Source: Ardenticatenaceae bacterium
Lineage (GTDB): Bacteria; Chloroflexota; Anaerolineae; Promineifilales; Promineifilaceae
Assembly: GCA_020634315.1 (NCBI GenBank)
Contig: JACKBV010000012.1
Span: 1-64,000, forward strand
Reading direction: 5' to 3'
DNA: 64,000 nucleotides
The notes under the pieces are model-generated. The model worked only from the letters and a program-made list of their open reading frames with translations, did not search any database and was not told where the DNA came from. A program made the translations under genes and the position numbers. Below, one piece after another: positions 35,350-44,755 of the stretch; the stretch's first letter is position 1; the number at the start of each line of letters is the position of its first letter.

Positions 35350-35711
35350 ATTATTTTTCCTAAATAGCCTGGCGCTGCTTTCAAGCTGATCCTTCTCCTT
35401 GCAATGACAGGTACTGACAGCAGTGCCAGGGACTGACAGCAATTTCAGGGTATTGTGACAACAAGGTTCATTATACACAATTCGTTGTTATTTCGGGCGT
35501 TAAACAGTTAACAACGACGCGCCCACGTTCCCTTGGCCTGTTCTCCCAGAGGTTAGGCGATGGTTATTTAGCACAGGTGGTTGCTATCTTGTCGTAGAGA
35601 TAGTATGCTGAGTTGTAAATCTACCAGAAGCAGCTCATACCTGATCTGTATTCATGTCATCAGATTACGGCCGTTAAATAGCAACAAGCAACCATCTTAC
35701 AAGGAACTATC
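35350..35711. other. Divergent region between response regulator and histidine kinase
   Basis: Contains a direct repeat ACTGACAGCA at 35413-35422 and 35432-35441 (19-base period, a possible operator), a candidate plus-strand promoter TTGCTA (35581-35586), 17 bases, TATGCT (35604-35609), and one ACGGCCGT near 35667. No gene seen. Confidence 0.4.
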
Positions 35712-38159
35712 ATGATAGATCGCTCCATTCAACGCTGGCTTGAAATGCCATTAGAAATCGCTCATGAAGATGATGAACTGCTCGTGTATATCCTCCACAT
35801 TATTCAACTCTCGCTCCTTGGCGCCACATTATTTGCCCTTCTGATCTTCACAATCTTTCGTGGATGGTTCGTCATCCGCACGCTCATGATTAGCTTGTGC
35901 CTGCTTCTGATCAGTTTATGGTTGTCACAACGACACCACAAACCCATCCTGGCTGGTGCCACTATCGTTTTTACATTGTTGGGATTTGCGTCCTATTTTT
36001 TGTATGTGGGGTATGGTGTACGCGATGAAGCGATGCTCCTCTACACCTTAACCTTGCTCATTGGCAGCCTGCTCTTGAGTCGCCTCGCTTATATTTTCCT
36101 GGTGGTCATAACCGTTTCTTATGTCAGTTGGCTGGGGTATCTGGAAATTTCCGGGCAAATGCAGTTTGCAACGCCATCGGTAAGTATACCGGCTGTGGTT
36201 ATTGTTGTGGTTGTGTTGCTGATAACGGCCGTTATCTCACGTTCCCTCGCCTCCGGTTTACGCAAAAGCCTGGCGCAAAGCCGCCAAAACGAACAATCCC
36301 TGGCGGAAACCACCGCCTTCCTTGCGATAGTCAACACCATCGCCGATGCCCTGCACCACTCCTTGCATCCGCAAACAGTTGCCGAACAAGCGGCACAGCT
36401 AATTGCCCAACATTTCAATGTGCCCCTCGTCGCCGTACATGCCTTTGATCCCATTGCCGAACAACTATTTCCCCTCATCATTTACAGCAAGGATGGCCCG
36501 ACAGAGGCCCTCGCGCGATCCTTGCCGGTCAACAACAGTTTGAGCGGGCTGGCAATACGGCAAAAAGAGACGATTATCAGCCAAGACATTGCCCATGATT
36601 CCCGTGCCGCCTCTGTTGTCGGTAAGCTTTTAGCGGAGCAAGGGTATCAAGGGGCAGTGGCCGTGCCCATTATTTTTCAGGACAGTGTCTTGGGCAGCTT
36701 GAACCTCATTTACAAGCCCGATTATCCGGTTAGCGAGGACATCGTGGCAAAACTGACGCCCATTGCGCAAAGTATCAGTCTGGCGATGCACAATGCGCAA
36801 ATGATGCAAGAGCGCCAACAAGCCGAACAAAGTGTGCGCCAGTATGCGCGGCGTGCGCTGGCGCTGTCTGAAATGTCGCAGCATTTGGCAGAAGTGACGC
36901 ATGATTACGGCCGTGTCCTCACCCTCATCGCACACCGTTTGGCGGAGCTAATTGGTGACAGTTGCAGCATCAGCCTCATCTCTGAAGATGGGCAGTGGCT
37001 AGAAATGACCGCCATTGATCATCCAAACCCCGAATTTGTGGCGTATGTGCAGGCCACAATGGCAACCATGCCACAGCGCATTGATGAAGGGCATGTTGGG
37101 CGAGTCATTGCCAGTGGGCAGCCGCTGCTGCTGCCAGAAACGGCTTTGCAAGAATTACAATCCACAATGAAGCCAGAATATCGCCAAATTTTAGAGCGTT
37201 TTCCCATGTACAGCCGGGTGCTCGCGCCGCTGCGGGTGCAAGGGAAAATCATTGGCGTCACAGACCTGACGCGGCTGAGTTCTGGCAAATCGTACACGGA
37301 AGATGATATGTTGTTTTTGCAAGACCTGGCGGATCGCGCCGCTATGGCGATTTCTAGCGCACGCCTTTATGCTGCTTTGCAGCAAGAGTTGCAGGAGCGA
37401 AAACGTGCCGAAGCGGTGCAAGAAAAGTTGATCGAACAATTGGCCGCAAAAAATGAGGAGTTAGAGCATTTTGCTTACACGGTTTCACATGATTTGAAAA
37501 GCCCGCTTGTCACAATTCGTGGTTTCTTGGGGTTTGTGGAGCAGGATGCCAGTAAAGGCAACATGGAACGGCTGCGCAGCGACATGCAGCATATTTACAA
37601 TGCCACCGACAAGATGCAAAGTTTGTTACAGGAGTTGTTGGAGCTGTCGCGAATCGGCCGTATCACCAACCCCTCTCAAGCGGTGCCCTTTCGCGAACTG
37701 GTACAAGAAGCGGTGCATCTGGTGCTGGGACAGTTGGCGGAACAACAGATTGTGGTGAATATTGCGCCAGATTTACCGGTTGTGCAGGTTGACAAGCCGC
37801 GCATTATTGGCGCATTGCAAAATTTGCTGAGCAATGCGGTGAAGTTTATGGGGGATCAACCTAACCCGCATGTAGAAATCGGCGCTGCTGAGCAGGGGGA
37901 GAAGACGGTGTTTTTTGTGCGGGACAATGGCATTGGCATTGATCCGGCTTATCACCAAAAAGTTTTCGGGTTGTTTGACCGACTGAACCCGGATATTGAA
38001 GGTTCTGGCATTGGGCTGGCTTTGGTGAAGCGGATCATTGAGGTGCATAACGGCCGTATCTGGGTCGAATCCGCCGGTGCAGGGCAGGGCAGCACCTTTT
38101 ACTTCACCTTACCCGTCGTCTCCGCACCGACAGCGCCTGACGGATTCCCCCGCAATTAG
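35712..38159 (+). CDS. Membrane sensor histidine kinase with two GAF domains
   Basis: An 815-residue sensor kinase: six or so N-terminal membrane helices (about 20-180), a first GAF domain (about 205-370), a second GAF domain (about 395-560), a coiled linker, the HisKA dimerisation helix with phospho-His in FAYTVSHDLKSPL (about 598) and a HATPase domain with the N box LQNLLSNAVKFM, DNGIGID and GSGIGLALVK. It should phosphorylate a response regulator; the divergent one at 34699-35349 is the obvious candidate. AAGGAA precedes the ATG. Confidence 0.93.
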   Translation: MIDRSIQRWLEMPLEIAHEDDELLVYILHIIQLSLLGATLFALLIFTIFRGWFVIRTLMISLCLLLISLWLSQRHHKPILAGATIVFTLLGFASYFLYVGYGVRDEAMLLYTLTLLIGSLLLSRLAYIFLVVITVSYVSWLGYLEISGQMQFATPSVSIPAVVIVVVVLLITAVISRSLASGLRKSLAQSRQNEQSLAETTAFLAIVNTIADALHHSLHPQTVAEQAAQLIAQHFNVPLVAVHAFDPIAEQLFPLIIYSKDGPTEALARSLPVNNSLSGLAIRQKETIISQDIAHDSRAASVVGKLLAEQGYQGAVAVPIIFQDSVLGSLNLIYKPDYPVSEDIVAKLTPIAQSISLAMHNAQMMQERQQAEQSVRQYARRALALSEMSQHLAEVTHDYGRVLTLIAHRLAELIGDSCSISLISEDGQWLEMTAIDHPNPEFVAYVQATMATMPQRIDEGHVGRVIASGQPLLLPETALQELQSTMKPEYRQILERFPMYSRVLAPLRVQGKIIGVTDLTRLSSGKSYTEDDMLFLQDLADRAAMAISSARLYAALQQELQERKRAEAVQEKLIEQLAAKNEELEHFAYTVSHDLKSPLVTIRGFLGFVEQDASKGNMERLRSDMQHIYNATDKMQSLLQELLELSRIGRITNPSQAVPFRELVQEAVHLVLGQLAEQQIVVNIAPDLPVVQVDKPRIIGALQNLLSNAVKFMGDQPNPHVEIGAAEQGEKTVFFVRDNGIGIDPAYHQKVFGLFDRLNPDIEGSGIGLALVKRIIEVHNGRIWVESAGAGQGSTFYFTLPVVSAPTAPDGFPRN

Positions 38160-38292
38160 TCAGCGAGAATGCTTATAGCTGCAAAAGTGTCTGCGCCACG
38201 CCATTCACAAATCAGACATTCCCGTTTACAATAAAGGCCAGTTTGGCTATTTATTTCATAGTTTTGTGTCAACAAAAAAGGAGTATGACAAG

Positions 38293-38874
38293 ATGGGCGC
38301 AAAAAATATTTTGTTTCTCGTCGGCGATTACGTGGAAGATTACGAAGTGATGGTTCCGTTCCAATCGCTGCTTGCTGTTGGGCATCATGTGCATGCTGTC
38401 TGCCCAGACAAAGCTGCCGGACAATCGGTGAGAACGGCCGTTCACGATTTTGAAGGCGACCAAACCTACAGTGAAAAACCCGGTCACAATTTCCAACTCA
38501 ATGCCACATTTAGCGAAATCAACGAAGCCGACTACGACGCCCTGGTCATCCCTGGCGGCCGTGCTCCAGAATACATTCGCCTGAACCCCCGCGTTCTGGA
38601 AATCGTGCGCCACTTCTTTGCGGCCAACAAACCCGTCGCCGCCATTTGCCATGGCGCACAGGTATTGGCAGCCGCAGGCGTCCTCGAAGGGCGCAGCTGC
38701 TCCGCCTATCCGGCTTGCGGCCCTGACGTGACTCGCGCTGGCGGCGAATATATGGACATCGCCGTCACCTCCGCCCACACAGATGGCAATCTCGTCTCGG
38801 CTCCGGCATGGCCTGCGCATCCCGCCTGGATTGGGCAATTCTTGCAAGTCTTGGGAACCAAGATCGAGCTGTAA
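38293..38874 (+). CDS. DJ-1/PfpI family protein
   Basis: A 193-residue protein of the class-I glutamine amidotransferase-like DJ-1/PfpI family. The nucleophile elbow [13 protein letters not shown] gives C119 and H120, and [16 protein letters not shown] carries the typical Gly-Gly strand; an early glutamate (E15) completes the triad-like site. Members are glyoxalases, proteases or chaperone-like deglycases, and substrate cannot be told here. The start is ATG 38293, nine bases after AAGGAG; GTG 38266 lies upstream of that site. Confidence 0.9.
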   Translation: MGAKNILFLVGDYVEDYEVMVPFQSLLAVGHHVHAVCPDKAAGQSVRTAVHDFEGDQTYSEKPGHNFQLNATFSEINEADYDALVIPGGRAPEYIRLNPRVLEIVRHFFAANKPVAAICHGAQVLAAAGVLEGRSCSAYPACGPDVTRAGGEYMDIAVTSAHTDGNLVSAPAWPAHPAWIGQFLQVLGTKIEL

Positions 38875-38883
38875 TCAGATTTA

Positions 38884-38920
38884 GCCTCCCGGAGGGTTTG
38901 CCCTCTCCGGGAGGTTCTTG
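38884..38920. repeat. Short CTCCCGGAG hairpin, probable terminator
   Basis: CCTCCCGGAGGG (38885-38896) pairs with CCCTCTCCGGGAGG (38901-38914), four-base loop. It is a compact form of the repeat family and lies just after the PfpI gene. Confidence 0.7.
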
Positions 38921-39014
38921 CACTCCTCTCGTTTTTCGCCTCCTACTCCCCCTCTTACACCTCCCTCTCAATTGATGGTATACTTGCGCCACAGTCATTC
39001 AGGCGAGGGTGGTT

Positions 39015-40289
39015 GTGGCAAGAGAGAGCGACACACAGACTGCGCAAAGGCCCGGCATGGGCGCATTAGGATTAGCACTGGCAGGCATTACGCTGGCTGG
39101 CATTGGGTATCTGCTTAAGGATGCCATTGGCATTGCCTACCGCAGTATTGGCGCAATTATCTGGGTCATTGCCCTGCTTATCGCCTTCATGTTTGGCTTG
39201 CTTTACTATTCCCAGTTCATCCTTTCGCTGCGTGGCAGTGAAGGCTGGTCTGGGGGCCTGTCGTTGTTGTGGCGACATTATGGCCGTGAAGCCGAGCGTT
39301 ACATGAACCAGTTGACGCAGCCCAAACCCAAACGCCGCCGCCGTGTAAAAATTGACGAGCCGATTATTGACCCCGATGCTTTGCCAGCCAGTTTCCGCGA
39401 AGTGGGCGCGGGTATGGTGCGCAGCCATCAAGCCTTGTCTTTAGGGCGTGGTGATGCGTTTCAGCGAGCAGCTGGCCCCGGTTTTGTCCTCCTTTACCAC
39501 AAAGAAAATATTAAGCGGGTGATTGACTTACGCCCACATGTGCGCCGCCACCCTGTCAAAACGACTACGCGTGATGGGATTCCAGTGGAAACGGCCGTTT
39601 CCGTTACATTTCGCGTGCGGCACAATGCGGCAATCGACGACGCCCTGCCTTACCCATTCGACAGAGACGCGATCTTCCAGGTCAGCTACGCCAACACCAT
39701 TGACAAAGAACGGCGCACACTCCCCTGGACAGAACAACTTGCCCCTCGCGCCGCCGCGCTGCTCGTATTAGAGCTAAACCGTTTCACGCTAGATGATCTT
39801 TACCAGGTAGACGACATCCACGCACTGCCTATGGATGAGATTAAGCGCAACATCCAACGGCAGCTAGAGCGACCCGCCAACACACAAGGGCTGGAAGTGC
39901 TCAACGTTGGCATCGACCATTTGCTTTTGCCGCCTGACGTGGTCACACAGCGCATCAAAACATGGCAGTCGCGCTGGGAACGCGAAATCCAGGTGCGGCA
40001 GGCAGCGGGCGATGCCGAAGCAGAGCGCCGTATCAAGAAAGCACGGGCACGCGTGCAGGTGGAAATCATCGAAAGCATCATGCAGAGCATCGCCACCATG
40101 CGCCGCACAGACAAAATCGAGCTGGCTGACATTGTGATGCTGCGCATGATCGAAGCGTTAGAAGAGGCGATGTCCGACACATCGGTACGCGCCATCATTC
40201 CAGAGCAAATTGTGGCAAACTGGGTACTGGATGCATCAAACCAGATGCGTGCCTGGATTGCCCCACCACAGGATGACAAAGATGCGTGA
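39015..40289 (+). CDS. SPFH/Band 7 domain protein 1
   Basis: A 424-residue protein with two N-terminal membrane helices (about 17-65), a basic linker (KPKRRRRVK), an SPFH domain (about 140-290: RDGIPVETAVSVTFRVRH) and a charged helical segment (ERRIKKARARVQVEIIESI) typical of flotillin/stomatin proteins. Such proteins form membrane microdomain scaffolds or cage complexes. The start is uncertain: GTG 39015 has GAGGG five bases upstream, GTG 39009 and ATG 39057 are alternatives. It overlaps the next, related gene by eight bases. Confidence 0.82.
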   Translation: MARESDTQTAQRPGMGALGLALAGITLAGIGYLLKDAIGIAYRSIGAIIWVIALLIAFMFGLLYYSQFILSLRGSEGWSGGLSLLWRHYGREAERYMNQLTQPKPKRRRRVKIDEPIIDPDALPASFREVGAGMVRSHQALSLGRGDAFQRAAGPGFVLLYHKENIKRVIDLRPHVRRHPVKTTTRDGIPVETAVSVTFRVRHNAAIDDALPYPFDRDAIFQVSYANTIDKERRTLPWTEQLAPRAAALLVLELNRFTLDDLYQVDDIHALPMDEIKRNIQRQLERPANTQGLEVLNVGIDHLLLPPDVVTQRIKTWQSRWEREIQVRQAAGDAEAERRIKKARARVQVEIIESIMQSIATMRRTDKIELADIVMLRMIEALEEAMSDTSVRAIIPEQIVANWVLDASNQMRAWIAPPQDDKDA

Positions 40290-41595
40290 TCGTCGCCTGT
40301 CATCTACACGCCAATGGCCGGAGCCAGCGCCGAACACATGGTGGCCGTGGCTGTTGGTGCTGGTGTTTATGCTTTACTGGCTGTTTGCCTGGTCACTGGA
40401 ACGCCTGGATTTAACACCTGTGGTACAGGAATTTTGGAATACCTGGGTGCCCATGCTGCCCTTGCCATCGGTTTTCATTTTCTTTGCCGAAATGCTGCAT
40501 CCGCGCGTCTTGCGCCATTTGCTGCCGATTCTGGTTGGCTGGATTTTGGCACAACGGGCAGCGGTTAGCTTGATACAAACGTTGTATCAGATGCCAGATC
40601 GGGCGACGGCAAATGATTTTTTGCGGCGGCTGCAAGCAGGTGATGTGGATGGCAGGGCGATAAATTTGAGTATGGAACTGCTGGCGGAACGACAACGGTC
40701 GGTGCTGCTGCGTGTGGGTGGACCGGGACCAGTCCAGGTGTTGGCGGGAGAGGCGGCGGTGACGGAGATAAACGGCCGTTTCCAGCGCGTTCTTGGCCCC
40801 GGCAAACATCTACTAGAGCGCTTCGAATATGTGCTGACCTTGCTCGACTTGCGCCCGCAAGAGCGCGTCGAAACCGACATCAAACTCGTCACCAAAGATG
40901 GCATCGAACTAACCGCCGACCTGCATTTAAGCTATCGCCTGCAAACCGGCGGCGAACCGGCAACACCGGCTAACCCTTATCCATATGATGAAGAATCCGT
41001 GCGCACCGCCGCCTACGCCCAAACCATTCTCCCCGACAATCAAGTCGCCTACTGGAACACCTTGCCCCAGCGCCTGGGACGTGCCAAACTGGTCGATATT
41101 ATTTCCCGTTACCGCCTAGACGAAATTTTGCAACTGACCAACACCGTTGCGCAGCCTTATCTGGCAATTCAAACCGAACTACTGCGACAGATGCGCATTG
41201 CCTTACAGCCTCAGGGCATTGAAATCATGAGCGCCTTTGTTGCCCAAATGGAACTGCCAGCCAATGTGACAGACCAATATATCCGCTTCTGGCAAGTAGA
41301 TTGGGAGACACGCCGCCGCCTGAATGAAGCCGATGGGCAGGCTACGGTTTTGGAAGAAAAAGAGATTGCCCGCGCCGAAGCGGAAATGACAATGATTCAA
41401 GCCATTGTGGATGGTGTGCAGCGGGCACGACGTGACGGACAGCCGGCCAATATGAGTGAAATTGTGGCGCTGCGCCTGGTCGATGCCTTGGAGCAAATGG
41501 CGCACCAATCACAGCGCCTTTACCCGCTGCCCCAAGGGCTGCTGCCACAGTTGGAACAAATGCGGCGGCAGTTGTCGCCGCCGGAGCAAGATTAG
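40282..41595 (+). CDS. SPFH/Band 7 domain protein 2
   Basis: The second SPFH protein, 437 residues, with two N-terminal membrane helices (about 15-110), an SPFH domain (about 150-300: LVTKDGIELTADLHLSYRLQ) and a charged helix (EADGQATVLEEKEIARAEAE). It is a diverged paralogue of the preceding protein in the same order, so the two probably build a hetero-oligomer. ATG 40282 overlaps the upstream stop; ATG 40273 is an alternative. No NfeD-like partner gene is seen nearby. Confidence 0.82.
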   Translation: MRDRRLSSTRQWPEPAPNTWWPWLLVLVFMLYWLFAWSLERLDLTPVVQEFWNTWVPMLPLPSVFIFFAEMLHPRVLRHLLPILVGWILAQRAAVSLIQTLYQMPDRATANDFLRRLQAGDVDGRAINLSMELLAERQRSVLLRVGGPGPVQVLAGEAAVTEINGRFQRVLGPGKHLLERFEYVLTLLDLRPQERVETDIKLVTKDGIELTADLHLSYRLQTGGEPATPANPYPYDEESVRTAAYAQTILPDNQVAYWNTLPQRLGRAKLVDIISRYRLDEILQLTNTVAQPYLAIQTELLRQMRIALQPQGIEIMSAFVAQMELPANVTDQYIRFWQVDWETRRRLNEADGQATVLEEKEIARAEAEMTMIQAIVDGVQRARRDGQPANMSEIVALRLVDALEQMAHQSQRLYPLPQGLLPQLEQMRRQLSPPEQD

Positions 41596-41613
41596 GCGGC
41601 GACTGGTAATTGT

Positions 41614-42615
41614 ATGAGTGACCCGTCCGACACACCGCCCCCGAACCCCGGACAAATGCTGGTAGACAGCCTGATGCGGCTGCTAGACATGCTTTACCCA
41701 GGCCAACTGCCGCTGGATATTATTACGCTGCAAGACATTAAGCTGCGTTATCGCCTGACGGGGATGGGTGCGCCAGCCATGCGGGCGATGGAACAGGCGC
41801 AGCGTATTATGCGGGCAATTGGCAATTACCAGCACATTGGCTTGTGCGAGTTTCACATTGGCCTGATTTATCTTTTCTACCAGGACTTTCATGGGGCCGT
41901 GGAACAATTTGCCGAAGCGCGGCGACAATGGTCATTTGTTAATGAGACGGCTCCGGTTTGTCTGGCTTATTATGCCGAAGGGCGGGCACAGGAGTTGGCG
42001 CTGCATTATGAGGCAGCGATGGCGTGTTATGGCAAGGTGGAACAATGTCTGCCACGAGTGCAGCTAGGGCTGGCACAAGAATCGCTGCGCCGTTTTACGA
42101 AGGCGTTAACGACGGAGGTGACGCAGGCGCAAACGGATTTGCGTGAACTGCTGCGGCAGGCGTTCCCTGATTTGCCGGATGATGACGATGGGAATGTTAA
42201 GCGAAACGGCCGTACCATCATCCCGCCGCCCGCACTCACCCCCATTCCCACCGGGGATGTCTACCAATGGTATCAGGTGACAGGACGGGGCGGGGATTTC
42301 TTGCAAACGATCCCGACTGATTCCTGGCTGTTGGTTGACACGTCCGTGCGTGCTTTCCAACATGGTGAGTTGGTGATCATTGGCAGTAACAGCAGTAATT
42401 TGACGGGGAGTATCCCGGTACGGCCGTATACACAATTAGCCACCTTTCCGCGCACATACCTGGGACGGCTGCACGAGCGTGCCAACTCCGATGAGGGGCC
42501 ATTTGTGCGCAATGTGGAGACGGGCGAGGTACAGTTTCGTTTCCCCAACGAAGATAATCAGGTAACGGCCGTACTCGGTTTGGTGGTCGGCTACTGGCTG
42601 CACACGAAAAAATAG
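41614..42615 (+). CDS. Hypothetical protein with TPR-like helices and C-terminal beta domain
   Basis: The product (333 residues) is not recognised as a whole. Residues 40-190 form helical pairs of TPR type (QRIMRAIGNYQHIGLCEFHI and AEGRAQELALHYEAAMACYG). The last 120 residues are beta-rich (FLQTIPTDSWLLVDTSVRAF, HGELVIIGS, GSIPVRPY), faintly like the S24/LexA peptidase fold, but I find no convincing catalytic Ser/Lys pair. It follows the SPFH pair by 18 bases and is presumably in their operon. Confidence 0.55.
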   Translation: MSDPSDTPPPNPGQMLVDSLMRLLDMLYPGQLPLDIITLQDIKLRYRLTGMGAPAMRAMEQAQRIMRAIGNYQHIGLCEFHIGLIYLFYQDFHGAVEQFAEARRQWSFVNETAPVCLAYYAEGRAQELALHYEAAMACYGKVEQCLPRVQLGLAQESLRRFTKALTTEVTQAQTDLRELLRQAFPDLPDDDDGNVKRNGRTIIPPPALTPIPTGDVYQWYQVTGRGGDFLQTIPTDSWLLVDTSVRAFQHGELVIIGSNSSNLTGSIPVRPYTQLATFPRTYLGRLHERANSDEGPFVRNVETGEVQFRFPNEDNQVTAVLGLVVGYWLHTKK

Positions 42616-42699
42616 CTCAGAAAGTTGACAAATCATGCTAGATAGTCGAAGATCAGACCGCTTGAACAAAATAACACAAGAAGAGTTAACGCCAGAATC

Positions 42700-43755
42700 A
42701 TGACTTTGGAAGCAACAAATGCGACGTACAGTGAGTACGGCAAGGGATGCCCTTATTTCGCCTTACTAAACGATCCAGACACCTCACTCCTCTTCCCTTC
42801 ATCAATGGGACATTGTCATCGCGCCCATCCACCAGCACCGGTGCAGCTTGATCATCAAGAGAATTATTGTCTCACCGCGCAGCATATAACCTGCCCGATC
42901 TTTTTGCGTCAGGGCAAAGGGGCGCTGCCCGCAGCTATTCAGGGTGAAGCCGTCGCCAAGCCGCCGCGCCGTTGGACGGGATTGAAATTTTTGGGCGGGA
43001 TCATCCTGCTTGGTCTCTTGGTGTGGCTCGGCGTCTGGGGAAGCGGGTTCATTGTCAATCAGCCGCCCGAACCGGAAATCCCGACGCAAGCGGCGGTGGC
43101 CGTTTTGCCAGAAATAACGGCGACCTACACAAAAACGCCCACAGAAACGGCCGTTCCCACCGACACCCCCGCCCCTACCGATACACCAACGCCGCCCCCC
43201 ACCGTGACACCGATCCCCACAATCGCCCTGCCACCGACCTTTACCCCGGTTCCGCCACCGATAACGGCCGTTATCGACGAGGCACAGGTCAACGTGCATA
43301 CAGGGCCACACAATTCCTACCCCATTTTGCAAGCGGCCAACCAGATTGGCACGCGCTTTGACATCGTGGGGCAAACAGAAACAGGGGAATGGTGGCAAGT
43401 TTGCTGTCTTAACGGCAAAACAGGCTGGATTGCCGACGCAGGGGTCACAGTCAATGGAGACACATCCGAAATTCCCGTGATTCCCCTCCCCACGCCACAA
43501 GTTGCCATTCTCGCTTCTCGGCTCAATGTGCGCAGCGGCCCCAGTGTAGATTACCCCATCGTTGGTCTGATCGAAGAAGGGGGTGTGTACGACTTGGTCG
43601 GACGGCTCAACGATGGCACATGGTGGCAGCTTTGCTGTCTAGAAGACAACGAAACAGGTTGGGTGATCAACGAAGGCGTGGAAGTTTGGGGCGATGTGGA
43701 GCTGGTTCCCGTTGTTGCCGTGCCTCCGCTGCCAACATCGACAGAAGAACCTTAA
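42700..43755 (+). CDS. Membrane protein with Cys/His-rich N-terminus and two SH3b domains
   Basis: A 351-residue protein. The cytoplasmic N-terminus (about 15-70) has a Cys/His pattern (CPYFALL...HCHRA...LDHQENYC...CPIF) that looks like a zinc module. A membrane helix follows (about 97-118), then a long Thr/Pro linker and two SH3b domains (VNVHTGPHNSYPILQ with WWQVCCLNGKTGWI, and LNVRSGPSVDYPIVG with WWQLCCLEDNETGWV). SH3b domains bind cell-wall peptides. The paired cysteines in both copies suggest disulphides outside the cell. Its stop interlocks with the convergent methyltransferase. Confidence 0.8.
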   Translation: MTLEATNATYSEYGKGCPYFALLNDPDTSLLFPSSMGHCHRAHPPAPVQLDHQENYCLTAQHITCPIFLRQGKGALPAAIQGEAVAKPPRRWTGLKFLGGIILLGLLVWLGVWGSGFIVNQPPEPEIPTQAAVAVLPEITATYTKTPTETAVPTDTPAPTDTPTPPPTVTPIPTIALPPTFTPVPPPITAVIDEAQVNVHTGPHNSYPILQAANQIGTRFDIVGQTETGEWWQVCCLNGKTGWIADAGVTVNGDTSEIPVIPLPTPQVAILASRLNVRSGPSVDYPIVGLIEEGGVYDLVGRLNDGTWWQLCCLEDNETGWVINEGVEVWGDVELVPVVAVPPLPTSTEEP

Positions 43756-44438
43756 GCCGTTGACGGCTTACGCGCAAAAACCTGGTCATAATCAACCTGC
43801 CACGCTTTGGTTTCGACTTGCTCGCACCCCATTTCCTGTAAAAGCTGTTCAAATTGGGTTGTGTCATGGTAACGGCCGAAAAAAGTCTTGGCCTCCCAAC
43901 CACGACGGCGCGTCACCAACAACAAGCCCCCAGGTTGCAGCACACGAATCATGTCGCGCAGCGCCGCCTCATCCGAGGGGAAAAATTCAAGCGATTCGAG
44001 GCAGGTGACGGCGTGAAATGTGTTGTCGGGGAAGGGCAGCGGAACGGCCGTTCCCTGGACTAACGCCGCGCGTGCATGAAACCCATCTAGCTTTGCGGCC
44101 GCCTGCGACAACATCTTTGCCGATGCGTCCAACCCCACCACACGCCCATGAAACGTCGGCTGCTGCAAAAGGAACCAGGGCAAACGGCCGGTGCCGGTTG
44201 CCACGTCGAGGATGTATGGCGCGGGAATGTGATGCAGATAGTAGCGTAACGGCCGTATCACAAAAAGCTCCTCCGCATCCGCATCATACTCCTTAATGCC
44301 GTCGTACTTATGCGCCGTCAGGTCATACATCCACACCACAGCTCGCCGCCCCAGGTAAACCCCTTCCGTAATGATCAGAAGCCAATAGAGCAGCGCACCC
44401 AAGAAAATGAAGCCCAGAATAATGATGAAAATCCACAT
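43752..44438 (-). CDS. Membrane-anchored class I SAM methyltransferase
   Basis: A 228-residue protein with an N-terminal membrane helix (residues 2-24) and a Rossmann methyltransferase domain: motif I LDVATGTGRLPW, motif II VVGLDASAKML, motif III-like FHAVTCLESLEFF and post-motif LQPGGLLLVTRRRG. It belongs to the broad UbiE/methyltransferase-11 group; the substrate may be a lipid given the anchor. The four-base overlap with the upstream convergent gene is on TTAA. Confidence 0.82.
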   Translation of the reverse strand: MWIFIIILGFIFLGALLYWLLIITEGVYLGRRAVVWMYDLTAHKYDGIKEYDADAEELFVIRPLRYYLHHIPAPYILDVATGTGRLPWFLLQQPTFHGRVVGLDASAKMLSQAAAKLDGFHARAALVQGTAVPLPFPDNTFHAVTCLESLEFFPSDEAALRDMIRVLQPGGLLLVTRRRGWEAKTFFGRYHDTTQFEQLLQEMGCEQVETKAWQVDYDQVFARKPSTA

Positions 44439-44755
44439 ATGTCACCTGCATTTATCTGTGCGGCATTGTAACGATAAACAAGGCAAGACACCAATAGCGG
44501 CGGCGAATCCGTCTCGCGTGATGATGGGCGCATGGGTGGGGAACGGCCGTATCTTCCCACTGCGCTCCCCCACCCGGCATGATACAATTACGCCCGACAG
44601 CAGCAAGGCGTGTATATTGGACAAGAATAACAAATCGAGCATTGCACATAAATGACACAAACAAGACCCTTCACCCATCGCTATTTCGCTGCACACACGC
44701 ACCGCGCTGCCCATCCACGCTGCTGCGCTAAATCTTCCTTTGCAGGACAACAACC
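44439..44755. other. Divergent intergenic region
   Basis: 317 bases between divergent genes, with one ACGGCCGT near 44545. Short frames on both strands (up to 115 codons) lack ribosome sites and coding character. I see no confident promoter or RNA. Confidence 0.4.
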
